The position numbers and the translations under genes are program-made. From contig DASWVB010000012.1 in the NCBI GenBank assembly GCA_036401375.1, positions 372,001 to 436,000 on the forward strand: a stretch of DNA of 64,000 bases, written 5' to 3'. Below the pieces are notes generated by a model. The model saw only the letters and a program-made list of their open reading frames with translations. It ran no database searches and was not told where the DNA came from. This stretch comes from DASWUZ01 sp036401375. Lineage in GTDB: Bacteria; Acidobacteriota; Terriglobia; Terriglobales; Acidobacteriaceae. Below are positions 26,198 through 33,328 of this stretch, piece by piece; position 1 is the first letter of the stretch; every line of letters starts with the position of its first letter.

Positions 26198-27664
26198 ATG
26201 CCCGAAAAAAGAGCAATTCGGGTGCTCCTGGCCATCGGTGATCCGGTCGCCAGGAGTGCCGTCGAGGCATACCTCCGTCCCCGGCAGGACTGCCTCGCCA
26301 TGGCCGTCGCCGCCCCTCCCGGCGGCCCGCTCCCCGCCGCAGACCTCTCCGTCCGCATCGCGCAGGAGCATCCCGACCTGCTGCTTCTCGAGCTCGCCTC
26401 GGGCGCCGAACTGCTCGACTCAGCCCTGCTGGCAAACTCGCTGCTGCCGGTGTTGGTCATCATCCCGCCCCACCCCGAGCTCGCCTTCCAGGCCGCGCGC
26501 TCCGGAGCCGCCTCTATCCTCACGACTCCCTTCACCGACGAGGACCTGGCGGCCAAGCTCGGCCCCATCATAGAAAGAGTCTCCGCCGCTCCAGCCGTCA
26601 TGTCTCTGGACATCAGCCATCCCCCCGCCGCGGCTCTACGCGAGATCCCCGCCGACTTTCCCAACACCTTCAGTAGCTCCCGCCGCATGCAGGAGATTCG
26701 AGAGACCATCGAAAAGGTCGCGACCACCAGCGCCACCGTCCTCATCCGTGGAGAGAGCGGCGTCGGCAAGGAGATCGTCGCACGCATGATCTTCGCCCAG
26801 TCCGAACGCAGCTCCAGGCCTTTCGTCAAGGTTAACTGCGCTGCCATTCCCAATGAACTGCTCGAGAGCGAACTCTTCGGCTTCGAGGCCGGAGCCTTCA
26901 CCGGAGCCCAGCGCGCCAAGCCCGGCAAGTTCGAGCTCGCCGACGGTGGAACCATGTTCCTCGACGAAATCGGCGAGATGCACCCCATGCTCCAGGCCAA
27001 GCTGCTCCACGTCCTGCAGGATGGTGAGTTCTCCCGCCTCGGCTCCAAGCACGACACCTCCGTCGACGTGCGCGTCATCTGCGCCACCAACAAGCAGCTC
27101 GAGCAGCGGGTCGCCGACGGCCTCTTCCGCGAAGATCTCTTCTACCGCATCAACGTCGTCACCATCCACATCCCCCCTCTGCGCGAGAGGATTGAGGAGA
27201 TTCCGGCCCTCGTGGACTACTTCGTCGACAAATACTCCGGCGTCTACCGCCGCAGCGTTCCTCCCCTCGACCACCAGCTCATGCAGTACCTGGTCGCCTA
27301 TTCCTGGCCGGGCAATATCAGGGAGCTCGAGAATCTCTGCAAACGCTACGTCATCGTCGGCGGAGCGGCCCAGATCATGCGCGAGCTGCAGTCGCGGCGC
27401 CCCGACCGCTCCCGCCGCTCCACAGACCCGAACCCCGCAGCCCTGGCGATCGACGCCCCGGGACCGGCTCCAACCCTGCTCGAGATCGGCCGCCGCGCGG
27501 CATGGAAGGCGGAGCGCGAGGCCATCAAGCAGATGCTCGCCCAGACCCAGTGGAACCGCAAGGAGGCCGCACGGCGTTTAAAGGTGAGCTATAAAGCTCT
27601 ACTGAACAAAATCGAGCAGATGGAGCGGGAAGAGGGGGACAAGAAAGAGAATCGGCGTGCTTAG
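26198..27664 (+). CDS. Sigma-54-dependent transcriptional activator with degenerate receiver
   Basis: 488 residues. The N-terminal 130 residues have receiver-domain spacing, but the phosphoacceptor is glutamate (E65 in PDLLLLELASG), the acidic pair is lost (VLLAIGDP), and the conserved Lys before Pro is T110 (LTTPF). It is therefore not expected to accept phosphate. The AAA+ domain is intact: Walker A GESGVGKE (185-191), GAFTGA at 232-237 for sigma-54 contact, Walker B GGTMFLDEIGE. A Fis-like helix-turn-helix ends the protein (NRKEAARRLKVSYKALLNKI). No histidine kinase is adjacent. It may be constitutively active, or regulated by a ligand or partner. Confidence 0.92.
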   Translation: MPEKRAIRVLLAIGDPVARSAVEAYLRPRQDCLAMAVAAPPGGPLPAADLSVRIAQEHPDLLLLELASGAELLDSALLANSLLPVLVIIPPHPELAFQAARSGAASILTTPFTDEDLAAKLGPIIERVSAAPAVMSLDISHPPAAALREIPADFPNTFSSSRRMQEIRETIEKVATTSATVLIRGESGVGKEIVARMIFAQSERSSRPFVKVNCAAIPNELLESELFGFEAGAFTGAQRAKPGKFELADGGTMFLDEIGEMHPMLQAKLLHVLQDGEFSRLGSKHDTSVDVRVICATNKQLEQRVADGLFREDLFYRINVVTIHIPPLRERIEEIPALVDYFVDKYSGVYRRSVPPLDHQLMQYLVAYSWPGNIRELENLCKRYVIVGGAAQIMRELQSRRPDRSRRSTDPNPAALAIDAPGPAPTLLEIGRRAAWKAEREAIKQMLAQTQWNRKEAARRLKVSYKALLNKIEQMEREEGDKKENRRA

Positions 27665-28155
27665 TTGTGGCGCCAGGATACCACCAGCGTTCACCCATTT
27701 TCCGGCCGCGCTATTTGAGCAAGCCCTAGTGGGGAAGAGTTACTGATTCATAACGAGTCACATCCGTACCGGAGGGGCCCGTATCCAAGCTCCCGCAGCC
27801 CTAGCGGTGGTTTGGTATCTAAATTGCTGTGTAGCAGGATAATTATTAGAGGCTACTCACAGAAATCCCCACCTGGTAATACTTCCCATCTGCCCCGTTC
27901 GCTCTGCGAACGCTCTCAAGAACCACTCAGACCTCCCTCCTATCATGCCTCTCTAGTGGGCCCGCTGGAAAGCGGGCTCGCAACCCCCCTATCCCCATCA
28001 AGCCCCCTGCGACCTCTTCATTCGCTTCTAGAGCCACAGAGCACACGTCTGTTCGAGCAGTCTCATTCGCTTCGAAGGGGCACGGCTTTCAGCCGTGCCA
28101 TAAACCCAGCGAGCAAACCTCTCTTCGAGCAGCGCAATTTAGACTTGCAAGTACC
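27665..28155. other. Gene-free stretch with hairpin repeats
   Basis: About 490 bases with no gene. Short palindromes: CGTTCGCTCTGCGAACG (27896-27912), GCCCGCTGGAAAGCGGGC (27960-27977) and a GGGGCACGGCT repeat at 28077-28099. Frames here show no coding bias. Confidence 0.55.
28077..28099. repeat. GGGGCACGGCT...AGCCGTGCC dispersed palindrome
   Basis: GGGGCACGGCTTT-CAGCCGTGCC, a near-perfect 9-10 bp stem. Relatives lie at 32984, 33092, 63334 (degenerate) and 63737. All are intergenic. Confidence 0.7.
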
Positions 28156-29340
28156 ATGTGTGCGCTCAAGGCGGTCAGCTCCCAGCCCGATAGCCTCGAA
28201 GACAAAAACATTGAGGCGATCGACAAGCTGCTCCGCTCGGTCGACCTCCATCATGGAGTGCGTTCCGAGCCCGGATGGGTCCGCGCCCGCTCCCCCAGAG
28301 GCGGCGGCGACCAGGCGCCGCGCAACCATGCCGAGGGCAGGCCGCCCGCCCCCGCCCGCCCCGGAGAGATGGGAGTGGTCCGGGTCCCCGGCTGGTCCAA
28401 TCTCAAATGGCTGCGGCACGGCTTCAGCACCCGCACCGGCGGCAGCACCACCGCCTACCTCTCACCCGATCCTGGACAACGGGATTCCGCAGACGCGCAC
28501 CCCGCATCCGCGAGCCTGCAGCCGGGCGAGCTGAACCTCGGCTTCACCGCCTCCGACCACAAGCAGACAGTCCTCCGCAACCGCGCTGAGTTCCTGGCAG
28601 CGCTGCTGGCCCCTGCAACCACAGAACGCCCCAGCGCGGCCGGTGAGGCAACTCCAGCGCCGGCGACCCACCCTCCAGCCGCTCCGCCAGCTCTGGTGAC
28701 CCTGCGCCAGATACATTCCTCCCTCATCCGCCGGGTAGGCGCATCGGATGCAGGGCCTGTAGCGAAGTGGAAGGGCGACGGCCTCATGACTAACGAGCCC
28801 GGAGTCATCCTCGCCATCCAGACCGCCGACTGCATCCCGGTCCTGATCGCCGACCGCAGGCGAAAGGCCGTCGCCGCATTCCATGCAGGGTGGCGGGGCA
28901 CTCTGCGACGCATCGTCGAGAACGGCGTCGGCCGCATGCGCCTCGAGTTTGGCAGCGAGCCCGAAGACCTCATCGCCGCCATCGGCCCCGGCATTGGGCA
29001 GTGCTGCTACTCGGTCGGCGAAGAGGTCCGCACCGAGTTTGAATCGCAGTTCTCCTACGCGGCAGAGCTCTTCTGCGAGATCTATGACTCCGACCCGGTC
29101 CGCGAACGCTACCCTCTACTCTTCCTCACCGCCCGCGCCCCCGGCCACAGCGACATCGGCCCCGCAATGCACCTCGATCTGATGGAGGCCAATCGGCAGC
29201 AGCTCCTCGCCGCCGGATTGCCGCCCGGCAACATCTACCTGGTCGGCGAATGTACCAGCTGCCGCAAAGACCGCTACTTCTCCCACCGCGCCGAACACGG
29301 CGTCACCGGCCGCATGCTCTCCGCCATAGGCATCCTCTGA
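28156..29340 (+). CDS. pgeF: Multicopper/purine nucleoside phosphorylase-like protein PgeF (YfiH family)
   Basis: 394 residues in the longest supported frame. The YfiH-family core runs from HGFSTRTGG to the end, with zinc residues in RQIHSSLI, IQTADCIPVLI and FHAGWRGTLRRIVENGV. The end SCRKDRYFSHRAEHGVTGRM is typical. YfiH proteins act as peptidoglycan-editing factors that remove wrongly incorporated L-Ser, and also have purine nucleoside activity. The core starts near residue 72 (ATG 28369), but that ATG lacks a well-spaced ribosome site, so the 28156 start with a low-complexity N-terminus is kept as an open question. A Pro/Ala-rich insertion lies near residue 155. No operon partner. Confidence 0.9.
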   Translation: MCALKAVSSQPDSLEDKNIEAIDKLLRSVDLHHGVRSEPGWVRARSPRGGGDQAPRNHAEGRPPAPARPGEMGVVRVPGWSNLKWLRHGFSTRTGGSTTAYLSPDPGQRDSADAHPASASLQPGELNLGFTASDHKQTVLRNRAEFLAALLAPATTERPSAAGEATPAPATHPPAAPPALVTLRQIHSSLIRRVGASDAGPVAKWKGDGLMTNEPGVILAIQTADCIPVLIADRRRKAVAAFHAGWRGTLRRIVENGVGRMRLEFGSEPEDLIAAIGPGIGQCCYSVGEEVRTEFESQFSYAAELFCEIYDSDPVRERYPLLFLTARAPGHSDIGPAMHLDLMEANRQQLLAAGLPPGNIYLVGECTSCRKDRYFSHRAEHGVTGRMLSAIGIL

Positions 29341-29794
29341 CCTGCGGCGCTGTGCGTCAGAATCACACGATAGCCATCTCACGCTGAGCAATGTGTCGCA
29401 AGTGCAACGTCACAAGACCTGATTAGCTCCCTAACCAGCAACATGACTCCAGCGCGACCCGAAAACCTGTGAAGATACCGGAGATAGCTTCCGCGAGCTC
29501 GGGTGCGAATCAGAACTCCACAGTAATCACACATCCGTTGCCATCGAGATTCCCAGTACGGTCCGGGGTGATCCAGTAGACGATTTGCTGGAGGCGCGCG
29601 CCAAGTCTGGCCGCTGGGAATGAGTGAGGAGTTTTGCGGCATCCGATCGGCGGGTAGCTCATATCGGACTCGCTTTGATTCGGTTTACGATGGTGCCCGA
29701 TATCTCGCTCCTGAGACATGGGATTGAAAGATGTCAACGGCGAAAAAATCGGGGCGGGTGCGGCAACACAGAGCTAAACCGGCGTAGCGCCAGC
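29341..29794. other. Gene-free stretch
   Basis: About 450 bases between pgeF and the HU gene, which converge. Short minus-strand frames of 75-87 codons show no coding bias or recognisable domain. No RNA gene or strong terminator was seen. Confidence 0.45.
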
Positions 29795-30145
29795 TCACTC
29801 CTCGTCTTCATCATCCTCATCGTCAGCCTCGAGCCCCGTCTCGAGCACCCCAGCCTCACCCGCCTTGCCGCCCGGGTTTACCAGGTCGCGCAGCTCCTTG
29901 CTTGGCTTGAAGTAGGGCACCCGCTTCGCCGGCACATCCACCTTCTCGCCGGTCTTCGGATTGCGCCCGATGCGCGGCTTGCGCTGACGGATGCGGAAGC
30001 TCCCAAAACCGCGAATCTCGATCTTGTCCCCCGACTTGAGCGCCTCGATCACCGAGTCAAAGATGGTATCGACGATCACCTCACCGTCGCGCCGGGTGAG
30101 ATCGCCGAGTTTGATCACCTCTTCGACCAGCTCTGCCTTTGTCAT
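29795..30145 (-). CDS. hup: HU/IHF-family DNA-binding protein with acidic tail
   Basis: 116 residues. The first 95 are a classic HU fold: MTKAELVEEVIKLG, then RDGEVIVDTIFDSVIEAL and GFGSFRIRQRKPRIGRNPKT, with the DNA-binding arm containing RNPKTG. The last 20 residues are almost entirely acidic (DDEDDEDEE), an extension not found in E. coli HU; it may tune DNA binding by competing for the basic arm. Chromosome-architecture protein, dimeric and cytoplasmic. ATG 30145 starts the MTKAEL end typical of the family. Transcribed away from the GT2 gene. Confidence 0.94.
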   Translation of the reverse strand: MTKAELVEEVIKLGDLTRRDGEVIVDTIFDSVIEALKSGDKIEIRGFGSFRIRQRKPRIGRNPKTGEKVDVPAKRVPYFKPSKELRDLVNPGGKAGEAGVLETGLEADDEDDEDEE

Positions 30146-30658
30146 GGTCCCGATCCGCTCCCCAGCCTAAGTAACCCTAACACCATAAGTAGATGCGTCA
30201 AATCCAGGCCCTACTGCGCTAATACAGGGCAAGCGTGCCAGTAATACGAGGCAGGCGCGCCAGCGGATTCCCGCAGCCGCAGCCACACCCTGACTGGCCA
30301 CCTTCATCGCGGATGCAGCCACGACTCGTCCGCGCCACCGCCCGCGCCGCCCGATGACCCCCGGCCGCCCGGCCGCGCCGCCCGATGACCCCCGGCCGCC
30401 CGGCCGCGCCGCACCAGCCGCTGCGGCAACCCGTCACAACCTGCCCCAGGGCAGACCCGCAGCCGGCAGCGTCCCCAGATCTGCCGTCAAAGTGCGCTCT
30501 CTTTTACGGGGAAGTGTACCATCGCCTGCGCCTGCCCGACCGGAGAGCCGCGCCCCGACGCACGCCGCGGGCCGCGACCCTCAGAGCGCGACACGCCTGG
30601 GAACGTCTCTCCACCCGAAAGCGTTACAGTAGTATCTGCACTGCGGCCTCTGCCTTCA
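30146..30658. other. Divergent promoter region of HU and GT2 with tandem duplication
   Basis: About 510 bases upstream of both HU and the glycosyltransferase. It holds a perfect 31-bp unit present twice in tandem (30346-30376 and 30377-30407). No coding bias. No consensus promoter was assigned, though the spacing fits two promoters. Confidence 0.5.
30346..30407. repeat. Perfect 31-bp tandem duplication
   Basis: The 31-base unit beginning GCCGCCCGATGACCC occurs twice back to back with no mismatch, in a very GC-rich context. Likely the product of slippage. Confidence 0.9.
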
Positions 30659-31435
30659 ATGACCACCCGACCTGAATACAGCATCGTCATCCCGGCCTAC
30701 AACGAGAGCGCCCGCATCGGCAAGGCGCTCACCGAGGTCCTGGACTGCGTTACGAAGATGGCCTGGTCAGCCGAGGTGATCGTGGTCGACGATGGCTCAA
30801 CCGACGCTACCGCGTGGCTGGTGCAGCAGTTCATGCAGCGCGACCCCCGGCTCAGGCTGGTGCAGAACTCCAGAAACTGCGGCAAGGGCTACAGCGTGCG
30901 CCACGGGATCCTGCAGGCGGCCGGAGACATCGTCATGTTCACCGACGCCGACCTCTCTGCGCCCATTGAGGAGGCGGAGCGCCTCTTCACCGCCATCAAG
31001 GCCGGCGCGGACATCGCCATCGGCTCCCGCTGGCTCGATCGCGGCCGCCAGACCCGGCATCAGCCGCTCTACCGCCAGTTCTTCGGACGCTGCTTCAACG
31101 CGATCACCCGCCTCGTCATGGGGCTGCCCTTTGCGGACACCCAGTGCGGCTTCAAGGCCTTTCGCCACTCAGCCGCACAGACCGTCTTCCAGCTGCAGCG
31201 CATCCAGCGCTGGGGCTTTGACCCCGAGCTGCTCTTCATCGCGCTCAAGCGCGGCTACACGATCCGCGAAGTGGCCGTCACCTGGGGCCACGATGAACGC
31301 AGCCGCCTCTCCTACCTCAAAGACGGCATCAAGATGCTGGAGGAGATCGCCTACATCCGCTGGAACGCGATGACCGGCAGCTACGACCGCCCGGTCGGCG
31401 AACTGGCTCCCGGCTGGCCCGCCACCAAGGGCTGA
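30659..31435 (+). CDS. GT2 glycosyltransferase, dolichyl/polyprenyl-phosphate sugar transferase type
   Basis: 258 residues. GT-A fold: YSIVIPAYNESARI, DDGSTD at 44-49 and the metal-binding DAD at 96-98 (FTDADLSAP), then NCGKGYSVRHGIL. A late amphipathic stretch (ITRLVMGLPFADTQCGFKAF) is typical of ALG5-type dolichyl-phosphate glucosyltransferases. It probably moves a hexose from a nucleotide sugar to a polyprenyl phosphate at the inner membrane. No transmembrane anchor is clear. Start ATG 30659. The convergent RlmI-like gene ends 80 bases past its stop. Confidence 0.88.
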   Translation: MTTRPEYSIVIPAYNESARIGKALTEVLDCVTKMAWSAEVIVVDDGSTDATAWLVQQFMQRDPRLRLVQNSRNCGKGYSVRHGILQAAGDIVMFTDADLSAPIEEAERLFTAIKAGADIAIGSRWLDRGRQTRHQPLYRQFFGRCFNAITRLVMGLPFADTQCGFKAFRHSAAQTVFQLQRIQRWGFDPELLFIALKRGYTIREVAVTWGHDERSRLSYLKDGIKMLEEIAYIRWNAMTGSYDRPVGELAPGWPATKG

Positions 31436-31516
31436 ACACTCGTCCCCGCTCATCTTGCCGCGTCTCGCGCAATCTCTCCGCCGCAATTGCCGCCGCGCTC
31501 TTTCCGAGACCAGGCC

Positions 31517-32923
31517 CTACTCCACCACGCAGATCAGGCACTTCAAATAATCCGTCTCGGGAATGGTGAGGATCACCGGATGGTCGGCCGCCGCGCCGCG
31601 CCGCTCGATCAGGCGCAGACGGCGCCCCGCGTCGCCCGCTGCGGCGGCCACCACCGCCGTAAAGTCGTCGGCCGAGATCTGCTGTGAACAGGAGCAGGTG
31701 ACAAGGGTCCCTCCAGGGCGCAGCATCTTCAAGGCGCGCAGGTTCAACTCCTTGTAGCCGCGCAGCGCGCCCTCGACCGCCTTCTTCGACTTGGCGAAGG
31801 CGGGCGGGTCGAGCACGATAGTGTCATACGCCGGTCCGGCGGCGCTCCAGTCCCGCATCAGGTCAAAGGCGTTCGCCTCGATCCAGTCGACCGCTGGGGC
31901 AGCCTCTCCGCCTCCGGCCAGGCCGCCCAGGGCCTCACGGTTCAACTCCAGGTTCCGCTCCGCAACCTCAAGCGCCGCCCGCGAAGCGTCCACTCCCGTG
32001 ACCCGCGGGCACACCTGCGCGAGATGCAGCGCAAATCCGCCGTGATAGGTGCAGACATCGAGCGCGTCTCCATGCGCGTGCCTTGCCGCCGCGGCATAGT
32101 TTTCGCGCTGATCGAGGAAGGCTCCCGTCTTCTGCCCCGCCGCCGCGTCATAGTGGAAGCGAAGTCCGTTCAGCTGGAAGATGGTCGCCTCCGCACCCTC
32201 TCTGCTCTCGCTCTCCCCCTCGCCCTCACGAAGATACAGCGGCTCCTCCGACGGCTCCGACAGCTGCTCGATCTCACGGATGCGCGCGTCCGCCCGCTCC
32301 ACGATGCACGCCGGATCGAGCGACCTGCGCAGCACCTCGACGATCGTCTCGCGGGTATCTTCGCAGTCCATGCCCTTGGTCAGCAGCTGCACGATGACCA
32401 GCTCGCCGTACTTGTCGATCACCAGGCCCGGCAGCCCGTCGCCTTCGCTGAAGACGAGGCGGCACGCGTCCGTCCGTCCGCGCTCGGCATAGAGCATCTG
32501 CCGGCGCTCTTCGATGGCCGACCCGAGACGCGTCCGCAGCAGGGTCATCCACTGCTCGCGCGTCTTCAAAATCGTCGTGCTCACCAGGCGCAGCGCGATC
32601 TGCGAGGTGGAGCTGTAGAGTGCCGTCCCGAGCGGCATTCCACGCTGGTCGAGCACCGCGTAGAGGCCCGTCGACTCGACGCCGTCCTTGTCCGCGAGCA
32701 CCCTCTCAACGTCAGAGGAGTAGACCCAGACGTGCCCCGCGCGCAGCCGCTCAGCCGCACGCCGCGAGATCATCGCGGTCGGCCCGTCGGCCGCGCGGCC
32801 CGGCGCCGCGACCGCACGCTTGCCCCGCTTCAGCGCAGACTCTGACCCTCCCGACCCCTTCTTCTGCAACCGCTTCTGCGGCGTGCCCTGTGATGCTCTC
32901 TGCGGCGTTTCAGTGGAAGACAT
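31517..32923 (-). CDS. RlmI-like class I rRNA methyltransferase
   Basis: 468 residues from ATG 32923; the frame runs open to 33139, but that stretch is intergenic repeat sequence and the protein begins MSSTETPQ. The N-terminal PUA-like part has HVWVYSSDVERV and VSTTILKTREQW. The SAM-binding domain includes GAFLDQREN, ALDVCTYHGGFALHLA and a DPPAFAKSK catalytic loop (NPPY-like motif DPPAF), with PGGTLVTCSCSQ downstream. This set matches 23S rRNA (cytosine-C5) methyltransferase RlmI/YccW. An acidic Glu/Ser-rich insertion (LREGEGESESREGAEA) sits in the middle. The exact rRNA position modified is inferred from the family. Confidence 0.88.
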   Translation of the reverse strand: MSSTETPQRASQGTPQKRLQKKGSGGSESALKRGKRAVAAPGRAADGPTAMISRRAAERLRAGHVWVYSSDVERVLADKDGVESTGLYAVLDQRGMPLGTALYSSTSQIALRLVSTTILKTREQWMTLLRTRLGSAIEERRQMLYAERGRTDACRLVFSEGDGLPGLVIDKYGELVIVQLLTKGMDCEDTRETIVEVLRRSLDPACIVERADARIREIEQLSEPSEEPLYLREGEGESESREGAEATIFQLNGLRFHYDAAAGQKTGAFLDQRENYAAAARHAHGDALDVCTYHGGFALHLAQVCPRVTGVDASRAALEVAERNLELNREALGGLAGGGEAAPAVDWIEANAFDLMRDWSAAGPAYDTIVLDPPAFAKSKKAVEGALRGYKELNLRALKMLRPGGTLVTCSCSQQISADDFTAVVAAAAGDAGRRLRLIERRGAAADHPVILTIPETDYLKCLICVVE

Positions 32924-32983
32924 GCAAGCACCCGTAAGAGCTAATCTTCGCACACGGCTCGCGGCCCATGGAGCTCTCATGAA

Positions 32984-33005
32984 GGGGCACGGCTTTAGCC
33001 GTGCC
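32984..33005. repeat. GGGGCACGGCT...AGCCGTGCC palindrome
   Basis: GGGGCACGGC-TTTA-GCCGTGCC, the first of a pair in opposite orientation; the partner is at 33092-33113. Confidence 0.75.
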
Positions 33006-33091
33006 TCAGAACAGGCAAACGCATCGGGCTTCAGCCGCTGCGGCAAAGCCTCTCCCTCAGCGGCTGAAGCCGCACTCCTTTGGCTGCCTGT

Positions 33092-33113
33092 GGCACGGCT
33101 GAAGCCGTGCCCC
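33092..33113. repeat. GGCACGGCTGAAGCCGTGCCCC palindrome, inverted partner
   Basis: GGCACGGCT-GAAGCCGTGCCCC is the reverse-orientation copy of the repeat at 32984-33005, about 100 bases away. Confidence 0.75.
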
Positions 33114-33317
33114 TCAAAGGCTTTGTTCAACCCGATCAAAGGCTGTGTCTACTCAGGAAAGAAGGCAATGTTTTAAGCAGGCAGCGGATACTCTCTCAAC
33201 CGATAGGCGCGCCGCAGCGCGAAGACCTCGCCCGCGCCGCCACCACCAGGCCCCGTAGACCCATCCGGACTAAGCACCAGCACCGGCTCCCTCATCGCCC
33301 AGCTTGACGCCCCGGCC

Positions 33318-33323
33318 TATAAT
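33318..33323 (+). promoter_or_regulatory. -10 TATAAT of rel, probable leaderless promoter
   Basis: A consensus TATAAT ends 5 bases before ATG 33329, with no ribosome-binding site. TTGACG at 33304-33309 is only 8 bases upstream, too close to serve as its -35 box. Confidence 0.5.
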
Positions 33324-33328
33324 CAGAT

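Larger units (their letters stand above)
32924..33328. other. Intergenic region with inverted repeats before rel
   Basis: Divergent promoter region of the RlmI-like gene and rel. Two GGGGCACGGCT palindromes in opposite orientation (32984-33005 and 33092-33113) flank a GCGGCTGAAGCCGC palindrome (33059-33073), so the whole block can fold on itself. TATAAT (33318-33323) lies 5 bases before the rel ATG. Confidence 0.6.

Noticed and set aside
24735..26435. A 566-codon minus-strand frame opposite the GH27 gene
   Set aside because: Antisense to a gene with clear GH27 motifs; composition and lack of domains mark it as a shadow frame.
27812..28534. A 240-codon plus frame upstream of pgeF
   Set aside because: Covers hairpin repeats and gene-free DNA, with no bias or domain, and overlaps pgeF in another frame.
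33304..33309. TTGACG as the -35 box of rel
   Set aside because: It is 8 bases from TATAAT, far shorter than the usual 16-18.
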